From Flammulina velutipes (lineage: Eukaryota > Basidiomycota > Agaricomycetes > Agaricales > Physalacriaceae), in NCBI GenBank assembly GCA_011800155.1, contig CM022370.1:992001-1056000 (forward strand): a stretch of DNA of 64,000 bases, in the 5' to 3' direction. The translations under genes were made by a program, and so were the position numbers. This document shows, piece after piece, positions 1 to 12,794 of the stretch. How positions within the stretch are numbered: position 1 is the stretch's first letter; each line of letters opens with the position of its first letter. The notes beneath the pieces were generated by a model. That model saw only the letters and a program-made list of their open reading frames with translations. It was not told where the DNA came from and did no database searches.

Positions 1-597
1 AAATCACCCATGTCAGGGTCCGGGCCCGTTATAGTGCGTCTTATCTTCTCTCTCCGCCCGAGCTACCTGCTTACTTCATCAAAGGCAACCGACAAACTAG
101 AAGACAATCTATGTTGTGAAATATGCACTGTCAAGATGTGGCAGCCATACTCGTACGTCCGACCTTGTATCATTCAGCTGCAGCATCCTGACCCAACCAT
201 CAGTCTTTCCGATTGCGGCCATACATTCTGTCAAACGTGTCTTGTCGACTGGTTTACGACTGCGCGCCAACAGTACATCGCATCACATCCCCACTACATC
301 CCCAATGCTCCCGTCGCTACTCCAGCCTATATACGGGAGATTGTTCATTTTGGCCAGTTCGTACCCAAGAACTTGATCAGCATCCTGAAACAACTTGACA
401 CTGGTGGACCGTCATATACATGCCCCACCTGCCGGGAACCCGTCACAGTACCGCCAACCGAGAGTTTCGCTCTGAAGAGCCTCGTACGAATAGTAGCAGA
501 AGCAGAGGGCGAATCCAGCCCGCAGAAGCCAAAGGTTCGCGGCAAGAACAAGGCCTCAGCCTCAACGCACAAACCATTCGCTCTATTTTTCTCTTAA
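1..597 (+). CDS. RING-type zinc-finger protein, probable E3 ubiquitin ligase, 5' truncated by the window edge
   Basis: The frame is open from base 1, so the first in-frame ATG (base 10) is probably not the true start. Visible are a RING finger with CCEIC, then CGHTFCQTC, a spacer of about 60 residues, and CPTCREPV. This gives a C3HC4-like ligand set with an unusually long segment between the third and fourth ligand pairs. RING domains bind two zinc ions and recruit E2 enzymes, so an E3 role is inferred from family. A basic, Lys/Ser-rich tail follows and the gene stops at 595-597. Bases 34-84 look like a 51-nt intron (GTGCGT..AAAG with a CTTAC branch), which is divisible by three, so intron or exon cannot be decided from frame alone. 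Upstream domains lie outside the window. Confidence 0.75.
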   Translation, partial: KSPMSGSGPVIVRLIFSLRPSYLLTSSKATDKLEDNLCCEICTVKMWQPYSYVRPCIIQLQHPDPTISLSDCGHTFCQTCLVDWFTTARQQYIASHPHYIPNAPVATPAYIREIVHFGQFVPKNLISILKQLDTGGPSYTCPTCREPVTVPPTESFALKSLVRIVAEAEGESSPQKPKVRGKNKASASTHKPFALFFS

Positions 598-868
598 TTT
601 CGCTACATACTTACATACCGTCTTGTTTTATCCTCGGACACGACCACCCCCGCATTTGTATTGGTATTTGCATGTAAGTTATACAAGGCAACCACCTAAA
701 TTACCTCTTTGTACCTTCAGTCTTACGCAGACGAATTACTCTAAAATACTATACAAATCCTATGCATTATGCTATGCTGTATTACAAGAGGTGTGGAGAA
801 CATGAATGCTATTAAAGGTACAAGATGAGATGCACAATAGACAAGAAAGATATATAACGAAGCAGCGA

Positions 869-3800
869 TCACTTTTTGCGAGGCTTGGTCTTCGAAGCGA
901 CCGACTTCGAGGCAGTCCTAGGTTTCTTCGCTCTGGATGTAGACGCGACTGGTCCCTCGACGATGACAACTTCATCATCGCTGACAGTGGCGGCCTTGCG
1001 TTTCGAGCCTGATGCTGTGCGTTTAGAAGACGATGATACTGTGGGCAACATGTCCACGTCGATGATTTCGCTCGCATTGGAGGCGGTCGACCGGTTGACA
1101 GAAGAACTCCCACGACGCCCAGATGCTCGAGCAGAAGATCGAGAGTGGACGGAGGATGTGGGAGATGCTCGCGACTGAACACGCGTACCCTGTGCTGACG
1201 AGCTCGCTTCCATGTTGCTCGGGACCAATTTTCCTTGCTGGGAGATCATCATGCTCCCACCATCTACTTCCAGTCTCGTCTCTCGCCAGTCCCGTTTGAA
1301 GATACTCTCCGCTGAGAGGCCATCCTCGAATGCCCGGAGGTTGCCTTCGATCACCAGGTCGTCCGTCTTGGATTCAAGTATGCCGTCGCCCGTCATGCGA
1401 GCGCCAAAAGTCTCAAGCGAGAGCGATCCCGCATTCTTGACGAGGTATTTGACGTGGAGCCGTTTCTTCTCCTCCTTCTCACGCTCCGCCTCCTTGGGAT
1501 CAAGGATGGAAGGATCTCCCAGATTCTCTGTCCATTCCCATGGCCGGTTCACCACAGGGCCCTCTGGGACAAGGTTGCCACTACTATCGCGACGGAATGT
1601 GCCTAAATCGGAGACAGTAGAGATAGACGGCAGAGAGGGCAGTAACGAGCGTAGCTGCTTTAAGTGTTCTGGGGGTATGCTGGAGTCCAGTTGGTCCGGG
1701 TCGATAGTTGGGTATGCTGCGAAAGGATCGAATGAGGCAAGTTTATTTTGGATCGGTGTTTCTGCAAGAAGATGTTAGCATACCAATAAAGGTTGTACGC
1801 AAGACCTCACCGTCAACAAGAAATAGCAGGGTATCAAAAAGCAGAGAGAAAACTACGGGATTATAATTAGGTCCGGTCGCATGGAACTACAATTCTCATC
1901 AGCGTGTATCTCTCAAGATGTGAAACAACCTACTAGAGCAAGACGATAGAGAGTCTGGCACAGTTCCCGACTTTGAGCAATCGTGTTGGGAGTCCAGGCG
2001 CCTTCGAATCCAAGATCGAACTGAAGTAACCGCGCGAGGAGGATAACTTTCTGAGTTAATGTCTCTTGAGGGCATGGACCCGATGACTCCCTACATTGAA
2101 CATCCATCAAAGAGAAACGCCTGCAAAGAACCAAAAAGATGTCGTCTTGTACATCCGCCTGCAGTGCTGGGAGCTGGGAATTTTTACGCAGTGGTTCAGC
2201 GATGTATATGAGCATGCGGAAAGATTCTCCAGTCTGGAATACGCAGGAAGGGTCATCTTTCTGCAGAGCCGCCGTTATATATCGCAGACCATTGTTGATG
2301 ATCCTCCCAGCCACAGCAGAGCCAACACCATGTGTCATCTGCGTAACGAAGCTGGCCTCGTCGGAAGACAGCGAGTGGTCAAATATGACTGAGGTGAATT
2401 TGTCGAGTTTGACGATGGCTGTCTCGTTCGCGTGCGTTTCAAAAGAGCGCTCCATCTGTTTCCAGAAGAACCGTAATTGAATAGTAGTCGCCGAGATCAT
2501 CCACGGACTGAGGAGGGATGACTTCTCCGGCCAGCTGTAGATCTCGATATCTACAGGCATGTGAGAAGTTAACCGTAGCGTCCAGGAACCGGCATACCTT
2601 CGTCTGGTGTTTCCGAAAATATCATACGCAAGGCAGCCACTATACGTTCGCCGACTTCGGGACTGGTGTTCTCCGGTAAGTTCATCGCATGTTCGAACGC
2701 ATCTCGTAACGCGTCTAAGTTGTGGAAAGTGCCGCGTCGAAAATCCTCATCCTCGTAGAGCGAGTGCCGAATGGCCTTAACCTCCGCCCTTAGACGCTCC
2801 GGGATCACATCATTGTTCTCCAGTGACACTATGATCGGGATGTTGTTAACGAGCTCAGGAAAGTGTGAGTCGCAATACACGTCTTCCTTCCTCGTCTGGA
2901 GACGTTGTATATCGAAGATATCGGAAGGAGGGGTCATGATGGAAGTCCCTTCTTCGCAGAGTAGTAGCGCCTTGACCAAGCTATTCGCCGCCGTTAGGAA
3001 AAGTTCGATCTGCCCTGCTTGTTGCATCGTCGACGCTGAAGCTCCAAGCTTCCATGCCGGGTAGACCAAACCCGTCATAATCGTCGTGGTTTTCAGCGCA
3101 CCTTGGATGACCATAAACAACAGCAGGACAGTGACGATGTCCCAGGACTCCGCGCTCAGCAATGCAACCTCATTTTTCCCAGGTCCTTTCAACCAACGGA
3201 GGACTTCGTCATCGATTCCAGAAGGTAGATGTTGATCGATATGACAGAGAAAATGAGCGTAACGCAGAGCACATTCGCGTCGTCCATCTTCATCGGCGAT
3301 CATGACTGGAATCTGTCGTAGGCTAGCGATAGTGTTGTCCCAAACTTTCCACGCCCAATCATAGGACATTCGATATTTGACCCAGAGTGTGTTGGCAAGT
3401 GTCGACGGGGCTTGAGGGTCGGCATTTCCTGCGACCAAGACCAAGATCTCGGGCAGTACATTCGGGACTTCAACAGGTGGGTTGACCAGAAGGGGCTGTA
3501 AGGCCTATGTACCGTGAGTCTGATTTGACGTGTCAACAAGCTGAAAAAAAACGCACCAGCGAATAGATAGATCTGTCTGTCTGGAGCTGTTCACGAGCTT
3601 GAGGCGTCAGGTACCTTCCTTGGTCCAGTTCGTCCATGACGAACAGAAGAGGACGTGACTGAACACCTCTCCCTTTCCAAGCAAGATGCGCGGTTTCTAA
3701 TGATTGCAGAATTGGGTTGATGGCATCCATGCACGTCCAGATCGTCACAAATCGGCGAACAGTGTCGATAGCGGTATTGAGGGCTTCAGGAGTTGCGGAA

Positions 3801-6363
3801 TGTTCCAAGAAAGCAAGCGTGAGCTAAAGTAAAGTCAGAAGAGAAATAGCAAAAACGGGGAAGACTGCACCTTAAGCATCGTTGAGAAACACTTGGTCTT
3901 TGCGGCTAATTCCACTGCAAGGCAGTACGACTTGAGGACAACGTCATCCACGCTCTCGGTTCTGGTGGAGAGGTGAGCAATATTACCTGCACGCGGAGTT
4001 AAATCTCACCTTGTTATATGATCTTGGAGTATTGGAAGCAGCCAAGATTTCAGAGTGCGAACTTGTTCATATCTTGGTGCCTTCAAGAAGAAAGGACATT
4101 TCTGGAACAAGGCTTCCGGAGAACGCAGTACATCTGTCGATGCGCCTAAATCCAGTTTTGTGAGTGATGCTTCTAAGAAGCGCGCGAGGAATGTACCGTT
4201 GAAGATAGGTAGAATGGTTCTTAGCTCACGGCGCATTTCTTTTTCGTTGGCGTCTTCAGGCACCTGACGAACACGAATACCATACAGAGCTATTTTGCGT
4301 TGACTGATGTGAGAACTTTCTGTCAATGAAATCCACCTCAAAAAATTTCTGTGGCGAGACTCTTGAAGCTAAGGACCATTTGATCAGTACACATATACTG
4401 AACAATCAAAAAGAATTTACGCACATCATTCACGCACAACCCAGCCTCAGAGCGGGCAACCAGACGCTGGATATAACGCTCATAGGAGAATAGCTGCCTT
4501 TGAACCAACTTGCCGAAGACCAGCGAAACCGTATGCAAAACTTTGCGATCTACGGCAACCTCTGACGTGTCCAACCACGTGAAAAGTTGGTCTTGCAGAA
4601 ACTCGTCGGGCGCTCGGCATTCACGCCTAAGAGCTCTGGTAGACGCCCGTTGTCTCCAGTTGTATATCAAGGTAACAGCTGCAAACGGACGATGATCACC
4701 AAACTGAAGCGGCGTGACACACCAAGTTAAAAGAAGGTCAAGTTTGTGTTTGGTGTCCTCTAGATCATCCGAGAAAAAAGACACAGAGTTGATGTTTGTC
4801 TTTTTCGATATGGAGATGAGGATCTGGATGGAAGTGAGAACAGTGACTAACGAGCGGACAATAGTTCCACCTTGATGTCTCGTACCGACGATCCGAGTCG
4901 AGCAGTAACCAGAGGTGGCATATGAACGAAGAGCATAGCTTCATTCCGACGCTGAATATCATCGCAGTGGCGTGCCAACGCGTATCGGATCCGGTTTGCA
5001 CTCTGAGAGTCCACACCTGAAAGATCCTCACGTAGGATAATGTCAAGTAGAATGGCATGTTCTTGCCACAGCTTGGGGCTGACGAAGGCGTCTGGAAGCG
5101 CCAAACACAGTCGCTGCGGAAAGATTAACGAGGTTGATTGAACAGGAGAGAAATCCTTACTTTGACTATCTCTTTTAGAATGCTTTCGGTGTCCGTAAGA
5201 AAATCTTTGGAAGGCGACGAGGATATCTCTGCCAATTTTGAAACGCACGCGCTCACGAAGTGTGATGCAAGCGGCCGACTGAGCATCATACCCTCCAGAT
5301 ACTCATCCGCTATGCGGGCGATAAAGCCGGCTTGCGCAAGATTACAGGTGCCCATTTGATGGACAACCCAGACCAACAATGTCCGATGATCAACCATCCC
5401 CTCCCAATAAAACGACTGTAGTAATGCCAAACAGTATGAGAAGCGCTGAATCCAACGTTCTCGAGTAGCTGGGTCGGCTAGCACCCCTTTGAAGGTCTGT
5501 TTGATATTCATCCCTGGCCGTGGAGCACTAGGGAGCGCAATCTCCGCCAGTTGTTTCTTCATGTAGCTCGTAACGACACCAGCCCATTCGACACTGTATT
5601 GTGTCGGATTGTACGACGGTTTGTTGCGCAGACCAGCCTAATTACGGATAAGGAAGATAAAACACGGTTACCAACGTGCGTACCGTTTCGTTTGCCCCAA
5701 AGACGCGTAGAAACCAGACAGCACGGGGTATAGCAACATTGTTGGACTGGAGGAGGTCAAGAAGATCGTGTCCTTTAGCACCGTGTGGCACACTTTTACC
5801 AAGCTTGTTGAGGGGCACTTTTGGGTCAGCGAGATCGGCAAACCAAGCTTGCCGTTTCGTGTCGTTGAGAGTAACCCGGGAAGGAATGCGGAAAGATGAT
5901 GTTCTGAGGCACGAGCTTAAGATGGAAAATATCTGAATTACGAACGAACGCACGGTATGGATGGTAAGTGTTGCGATCGACGAAGAAACACCTGGTTGAT
6001 CAGCTCCTCGAGCTTACCGATGGTATCTGAATCATTCAGACATTCCGAAGCTATCTGTTGCAGAGTAGAATTTTCCGACTGGAGATTGGGTCAGAATGCG
6101 TTATGACCGATGCGACCATTGACGCACTGGTACAGCCAAGGGCAGAGAAAATCCATTCTTCACGTTCCCGACAGACAGAACGTCCTCCTCTTGATTCAAG
6201 CGTGGTGGGTAGTATCCTGGGTGGCCTAGGAAAAGGATAAGTGGCATGCGCATGTCTGAGGGTTGGTCGACGCACCTAGACGGGCAGAACTGTGCGCTGG
6301 AGGGAGCCACGGTGGTGGTCGTGCGCTGTAGAGCGGAATGGGGCTTTTCTCTTTGCCCTTCAT
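869..6363 (-). CDS. MED12: Mediator complex subunit 12 (kinase module), many exons
   Basis: MED12/Srb8 joins CDK8, cyclin C and MED13 in the Mediator kinase module, a nuclear transcription co-regulator. The N-terminal Med12 domain is recognisable from PPPWLPP then GHPGYYPPRLNQEEDVL and NVKNGF, obtained by splicing out an intron just downstream of about 6275. I start at 6363 (MKGKEKSP) because only this frame joins PLYSARPPPW to the Med12 motif. The LCEWAV-type helical domain lies near 5560-5130 (SFYWEGMVDHRTLLVWVVHQ). The rest, in many exons of 200-900 nt, is helical. The tail (about 1200-869) is Ser-rich with basic NLS-like blocks (KKPR, KTKPRKK) and two hydrophobic/acidic patches. The gene is divergent from the CoA carrier, with 229 bp between starts. 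Confidence 0.88.
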
Positions 6364-6592
6364 GGCGGATTGTATTCGCCACTGTTGCCATTCAACATGG
6401 CAGGATCATGATGATATGAAGAGCAGAACGCAAGATGGCCATGTATGGCACGTCGCGTATTGGTCGGCGGCAAAGCCCGAAGCTCCGTCATCCTTACCAT
6501 CACCACTAAAGGTGAATAATTTCAACCTCTCCGCTATTTTGACCTAAACAACGGTATCAAGGTCATACTTATGCGCATAGGCATCGGTGCCA

Positions 6593-7746
6593 ATGAGTCC
6601 TGATGTCAAGTCAAAAAAAGACATACAAAACGTCGATAAAATCCTTCGCTCAGGACTTGCTGGCGGGATAGCTGGATGTGTCGTGCGTCCTGCCTTCAGC
6701 AGAAGTAAACTGACATTCATCGTTCTATCCAGGCAAAGACTGTTGTCGCTCCTCTCGACAGAGTCAAAATTCTTTTCCAAGCATCTAATCCTGACTTTCA
6801 GAAATACGCAGGTGTGTAGCCTAAAATTAGTACGGCGCAAAGCTGAGCCCCGATAGGATCCTGGAGTGGCGCCTTTCGCGCAGGAAGTCGGATATACAAC
6901 GAATCTGGCACACGAGGTCTATTCCAAGGGCATTCTGCGACGCTACTTCGCGTATTTCCCTACGCCGCTATCAAATTCATGGCGTACGACCAGATCCACT
7001 ATGTTTGTATCATTCTCGTCAGAGTCAACGTACCATCTTACCAGTTGCCTATAGCTGCTCATGCCCACCCGTCGAGACGAAACCAATTTCCTCCGCTTCT
7101 CGGCTGGCGCCTTGTCAGGTCTGTCGGATCTTTCCATCTGTCCAGTTCGTCGTCTGACCTCGGAATAGGGATGATGTCTGTGTGCTGTACTTATCCTCTC
7201 GAGGTTGCCCGTGTCCGAATGGCGTTCCAGACCAAGTCATCTCCTGACTTCGTCCGACCAACATTCGCACACGCCGTGCGCCAAATATACCGTGAAGTTT
7301 CCACGATATCCACTCATAAATCTCCACCTATATTCGTTCAATTTCCTCTCCTCAAGTTCTATCGTGGGTTTACTGCTACCATTGTTGGTATGGTTCCGTA
7401 CGCAGGGATATCCTTCCTTAGTTGGGGCTACCTACGTGCCCATTTCGTTCCGGCCGACAGAAAATCATCGACACCGATGGCGGACTTGGCTATCGGGGCC
7501 GTATCTGGCGCAATTGCACAGACTTTGTCGTATCCTTTCGAAGTAATCCGGCGTCGGATGCAGGTTGGTGGTATCACTCAACCGGACCGATGGCTTAGTT
7601 GGAGTGAGACGGTGCTATCAATATATCGCACGAACGGACTAAGAGGTTTCTACATCGGTTTAAGCATTGGATATCTAAAGATCGTGCCTATGACAGCCGT
7701 GAGCTTTGCTGTGTGGCAGAGCGGAAAACGCTTACTCAATGTCTAG
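6593..7746 (+). CDS. LEU5: Mitochondrial carrier, LEU5/SLC25A42-type coenzyme A transporter
   Basis: This is an inner-membrane carrier expected to maintain matrix CoA. The spliced N-terminus reads [13 protein letters not shown], then [16 protein letters not shown], the first PX(D/E)XX(K/R) signature, characteristic of the Leu5/Graves carrier group. Later repeats show [13 protein letters not shown] (second signature, from about 7190) and [12 protein letters not shown] (third, from about 7530), plus MVPYAGISF and a typical C-terminus with [11 protein letters not shown]. The first intron starts after AGCV (GTGCGT..CCAG), and others follow at about 6810 and 7050. The first ATG in frame is 6593; codons upstream lack an ATG. 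Carrier length is normal (about 330 residues). Confidence 0.87.
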
Positions 7747-7885
7747 CACGATTAACTTTTGGTGAGTGGCTCATCTCAAACTCGCATTTCATGTCCTCAT
7801 CGATCCAAGTGTAACTCATAGAATGTATAATACATATCGACAACATTTAATACGACGACGATGTCCTACAGTTTCCGCACTACGA

Positions 7886-9924
7886 CTACGATGTCTGCTT
7901 CCAATACTTGAAATCAGCGGGGGACAGTGTGGGCATCCCATTTCCCGTGTTATAAATTGCGAAGGAAGCTCCCTTGTAAAAAGATGTGCTGCAAAGTGTA
8001 AACAACTTTTCCACGTCATGTTGGTAGAGACTAACCCAACAGGTCCCGCAGACAACGGTAGACTATCGAACGTCAATGGAAAGACAAAATCCGAGTCTCC
8101 TTCTGCGTATCCAAAGGTGTACTGGGTAGAATTTCCGATGATGGTCAACCTGATGGGTTGGTCTGGCGTGTTCAACTCGTGGTATTCAACTGTTGTCACG
8201 CTGTTGTTGGTCAGTGTCAGCGCCCATGGTCCGACCTGTTCCGCGGGGACTAGCTTTCGAGTGATTATGCTCCTCTTGCTTCCATCCACGGATCCAACGA
8301 CTGCGATCTCGTTGTGCATTTGGTCGCTCGTGAAGATACTGATGCCAGCCTCGGTGAGATTGGAAGTAGGACTGAACTCTAATAGTGTTTCGAAAGATTG
8401 ATTGTAACTTGTTTGCTTTCGCATAAGCATGGCGATGCTGTCTCTATCTCCTGGTGCATATCCGTTTCCCTTTATTCGCAGATAGCCCGGGCGTGCAGTC
8501 AACGTGTGAAACGGTTTGTACGGCGTCCGCGTGGAGTAGAACGAAAGGTCGAGGGTGTCGATGCCGCTGAAGTCGTTGTAATAGTCTGTGACAGGCAGTC
8601 TGTCCTCCAAAACACCTTCCAGATGTTGTGTCAAAGGTTTTCCTCGATTAAAGATAGGCCACCCATCCTCCCAAGTGATCGGGAAAAGATAACTTTCGCG
8701 ACCCAATTGGCGGTACGTGAAATTGGCTCCTTGGGGGCGCACACCCAGCGCACATCCGTACCAAGTCCCATCTTCGGTCTGAACCATATCCGCGTGTCCT
8801 GTAGCTTGAACTGGCAACGATGGGTCTGCACCATTATATATGAGGGGATTGTTGGGATTGTCTTCCCACGGTCCGGATGGCGACGGACCACGTTGAATTG
8901 TGGCGCGGTGCCCTTCACTCGTCCCGCCTGTGAAAGAGACGTTTCGGTATATCTATTGCAAACGAATATAATACGCATACCTTCAGCAATAAGAAGATAG
9001 TAGGTATCGTCAATGAGATAAACATGAGGGCCTTCTGGCCTGGCCCTGGCGTCGTTGGGAAGAGTACCATTGAAGATTAGCTGAGCATCCGTGAGCGAGT
9101 CTCCCGTTGTGATGTCGATCTTGTTTTGGTATATCCCATAGATCTTCTCGACTGCGTTATTGATTCCACACCAAGTTGAATAAACCTATAGTCAAGGGCA
9201 AATCAGATCTCAACCAGCAATACTAACTGTGAAGCGGATTAGCATACATCTCCATTCTTGTCCCAGAACAAGTCCGGGTCGTATCCCAGCGAGTCTACGA
9301 TACAGTGTGAGCAAAGACACATCTTACGAGGAATTTGAATCGGGTACCAAAGTAGATTGGGTCACTCCAGCTGTTCGCGAAAATATCGTTCGTAGTAACA
9401 AAGAAAGAGCGAGGGAAAATGCGGAGCTCAGCTAAAAATGGGTTCTCACGATGTGAGATATGCAAAGAGACTAAAGGACGAACGGGTATACACGTAACGA
9501 GCGGTCGAAACGAGATAGAAGGTGCCTTCATGGTACCTCAAAGTTGGTGCCCAGATACCTATTCGTAAGTAAGCATACGTTTATACAGAATCAAAGTAGA
9601 CACGTACCACCGTCTGAAGGGGTTGAAAACATAGATAACTGAGACGCCCTGTTCGTTGCATGTCCGATGAGCTCCCAGTCTACTAGATTAGTGCTGTGGT
9701 AGATGGGATTTCCTGGAAAGAGCTCGAAAGTCGATGTTGCAATAAAGAAGTCAGAGCCGACGCGTATCATTGAGGGATCTGGGTTAAAGCCGGGCAATAT
9801 TGGGTTGTAAAGAGCATGACCTTGAAAATACATGGGCCAGGTCACGGCTAGAAGTCGACCGGAGTGAGTAAAAGGACAGACCTCTCAGAGCCGCGACAAC
9901 AGCAAGAAGGCTGAACAACAGCAT
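7886..9924 (-). CDS. Secreted glycoside hydrolase family 43 (beta-xylosidase/alpha-arabinofuranosidase type)
   Basis: GH43 enzymes are five-bladed beta-propellers that release xylose or arabinose from hemicellulose. The protein starts with a signal peptide, MLLFSLLAVVAALR, joined by a 34-nt intron (9848-9881) to the catalytic domain. The catalytic base sits in PGFNPDPSM and the general acid in RPEGPHVY, both present. The C-terminal part (SFYSTRTPYKPF onward) resembles the concanavalin-like GH43_C2 module. The apparent frame runs on to 7816, but splicing GTTAGT..TTGCAG near 8055-8005 gives the expected family ending, GTSFYKGASF and LSPADFKYWKQ, stopping at 7886. The protein is probably carbon-source regulated; a CGG-A-CCG palindrome lies 87 bp upstream of the ATG. 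Confidence 0.88.
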
Positions 9925-10254
9925 CAGGCAGTCTGAGAATGCGACGGTCTATTTCCCGGGTTACTTATATACGTTGTGTGCATCCCCAAACCTGAACATG
10001 TGATGGGATAGGCGGACCGCCTGGTCATGGGGAATTGATAGCGCTCCGAGACGTTGGATGCTACTTACCGTCAATTTGATGGAAAGAAGTTGCTCGAGGC
10101 TCGAGGCTTCAAAGGTCTGCATTCAGACTACCGGCTCTATATATGGAACGTAAATCATGTATCGTCTAAGAGAAATGATACCTAGAACATGTTACATATG
10201 CAATGGAATCATCTATCCCTGGTGCATGAGTCGGACTTCGCTTCCACGTGAGAT
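9925..10254. other. Intergenic, GH43 promoter region
   Basis: This 330-bp gap separates the GH43 start from the 3' end of the ABC transporter, both on the minus strand. Apart from the palindrome at 10011-10021 I see no coding frame with family motifs. Confidence 0.6.
10011..10021. promoter_or_regulatory. Perfect palindrome GGCGGACCGCC upstream of the GH43 gene
   Basis: The 11-bp palindrome contains CGG and CCG separated by one base, the geometry bound by some dimeric Zn2Cys6 factors. It lies 87 bp upstream of the GH43 start and downstream of the ABC transporter stop. Function is inferred from sequence and position only. Confidence 0.35.
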
Positions 10255-12794
10255 TTACGCTTCGAGTGATGCCTTCGCGTCAATGTTGTCGACGAACGCG
10301 CTTGCTTGTATGTTATACATCTTTGCGTATTCGCCATCCTTTCGAAGAAGCTCCAAATGAGTGCCAGATTCAGCTAACCTCCCGTCTTTCATACATCTTC
10401 CATGATTGTAAATCGCCGATAACATGAAACAGAACAAGAACTCACAGAATCAGATCGGCGTGTTTTGTTAGATGTCCAAACCTGTGCGTCACAAACACCA
10501 ATGTCTTTCCCTCTCTAGCTTTGAGGAGATTATCGAACAGGGTTAATTCGCCTTCAGGATCTAGAGCTGAGCTGGGTTCATCAACAGCGACGAATTTGAC
10601 CTGTCCAGACTGAAAGCGCATGAATGTTCGGGACCTGCACCTAGATGAGTATGCGTCTATGGCAAGGGCAAAAACTTACGCTACAAGGCGCTGGCTTTCT
10701 CCACCCGATGGAGTGATTAACGTTGGAAGCTGATCAACTTCTACGTTCAAAGGATGCTCTTCGTCAGATGGAAGGTCGGATGTCGACAATTGCAATTGTG
10801 GATCCAAGACGGTATCGAGTCCGTCCTTGAGCTTCTCCAAGTAAGTCAAGGCCCCACCCATCTCAGCAGCACGCATGATAGCAGCTTTATCGTTCACATT
10901 TTCAATATATCCCAAACCGATATTCTCGCCCAACGAGAGTGCGTCAAAAAGGCGGTGGTCTTGCGTGAGCATAGCCGTCGATCGCCGTATGTCTGCCATT
11001 CGATATTCGGATATAGGCAGTCCGTCCACAAGGATGCTGCCTGATCCAGAAGCACACTCGTATACACGCCCAAGAAGCTTGACGATGGTAGACTTTCCGC
11101 TGCCGTTGGCACCGACGACGACAACAAGGTCTCCGGATTTAATAGAAAAAGAAACGTCTTCCAAAGCCGGGGTTGAAGATTGGCTACCAGAGTATGAAAA
11201 GGTAAGATTTCTGGATGAGTTGGAAGGTGAGAATCGAGATATGCAAGTTCAATGATCTTACTTGACTTCAAATGACATTCCTTTCTCCTTCTCCTGTTCT
11301 GTCCGGGGGTACGAGATTATGCCATCCTCAAAGGTGCTCTTGGTGTCTGCTGCACTATACAGATCACTGATTCCTTGAGATTGCTGGCGCACACCCTGTG
11401 TAGTAGAGATGATTTCTTCAATCGACCAACGAAGGGAGTTGGACGATTGCTCCCATATAGCAATCTGGGAGACCGAGACGGATCCGGGTTGTGTTATAGC
11501 CAAGTATGCGCAATACATCTAACGATCGTGCTATTAGAAAGAAAAATAACAGTTTTGGGACTTACAATTGGTAGATCTCCTAAAATGGTAGAAACGAGAT
11601 TGTAGGCTGAGTCTCTAGTCATGAACTGAAAGGCAGGATGGTCATCGGATAGGTCGACGATTTGTTCAGCGGATTTCGTGTATTCTAGATTCACACGCGT
11701 TAGAAACACAAAATTTCCCACGATATCGTACCCACCTTCAATAATATAATCTCCTAGATCCGCTGTCAGCACCTCTGAGCGATAAGTGGGATGAGTGAGG
11801 CCTAAGAAGGCCGTAGCTCTCTTGTAATGCTTGTTAATAGTGTAGAACACGTAGGCTAAAAGTCATCAGCATCCATTCAATAGATGCTATTCAGACTTAC
11901 GGATTTCCCAAAGGGATTGCCCTAGACCAAATAGGAAGATCGGTCGCGCGATACACATGAATAGAAATATGTTGGAGTTTGTTGTTCTTGAGGAGTACGC
12001 AGCCATAAGGAGGTTGCTGAATGTCGAGGTGACCGTCCGACATAAGCCAGTTATAGCTTCAAAGGCCCGCCATCCAGTTTCGCCTGTTACGGAGGTCGAG
12101 GTACCTGAGGTAAAAGTTTAGGTGCTGCGATTCTTTGTACATTTATTTGCCCCACCATTCGCCGTTTGGACGTCCAAGCGAAGGGTGCCTAAAGATCGTG
12201 AGGACACTGGAAGACATTCATTAGTTGTGGAAGCTTACCGCGCAGTAACATAACGGTAAAATCGATTTGAACCATCTTTGACAATCGTGTGACTAGCATA
12301 TGAGATATATGATCCAGGACTGCCGCGCCAACGAGACATGCGATTCGCGCTATAAGAGAGTTCGCAATGGCTCGAGTGTCGGGTTTTCCAGATTTGATAG
12401 CAGTCTCGACCTAGAAGCGCTTTATGATTAGACTGCGCTTGATATGACTAGCAACACATACGTGTTCGATGAGCTGGTTCGAAATATACATCATAAAGAC
12501 AGGCTCAACACCAGCCCATACCCTCGAAATAATGTAGAAGGTGGCCAATGGTGGATTAATGCGGTAGACGTCGCCCAAGACCCGGCGAAACAGAGGGAAA
12601 GAATGTACCATCCGTGTAAGATTGTCTCGAAGGTCCCAAAATGTGCTCTGGAGGTAAGAAACGGACCAGACTCCCATCTGTGTCCTAGTAACCCTATTGC
12701 GTTGGGGAGCAGTGAGGCGCCGTATCTTGTCGAAAGAGCTGTTGAACCATCCTGACTGAAAATCTAGAGAGGAATAAACACCACAAATGAGCAT
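10255..12794 (-). CDS. Half-size ABC transporter (ABCB-like), multi-exon
   Basis: This is an ATP-driven membrane exporter with one transmembrane domain followed by one nucleotide-binding domain. The TMD begins near LATFYIISRVWAGVEPVFMM. The NBD has Walker A GANGSGKST (about 11110), Q-loop LTQDHRLF, signature PSGGESQR (instead of LSGGQ-QR), Walker B FVAVDEPSSALD and switch His VFVTHRFG. About 40 residues rich in Ser, Asp and Glu sit between YLEKLKDG and the signature, longer than in standard NBDs. Half transporters dimerise; substrate and membrane are unknown. The start ATG at 12794 is the first clean one, but a short upstream exon cannot be excluded because an acceptor-like CTCTAG lies 25 nt inside. 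Confidence 0.82.

Noticed and set aside
7816..7885. Longer unspliced C-terminus of the GH43 protein
   Set aside because: An intron near 8050-8006 restores the conserved family ending in another frame, so the extension is artefactual.
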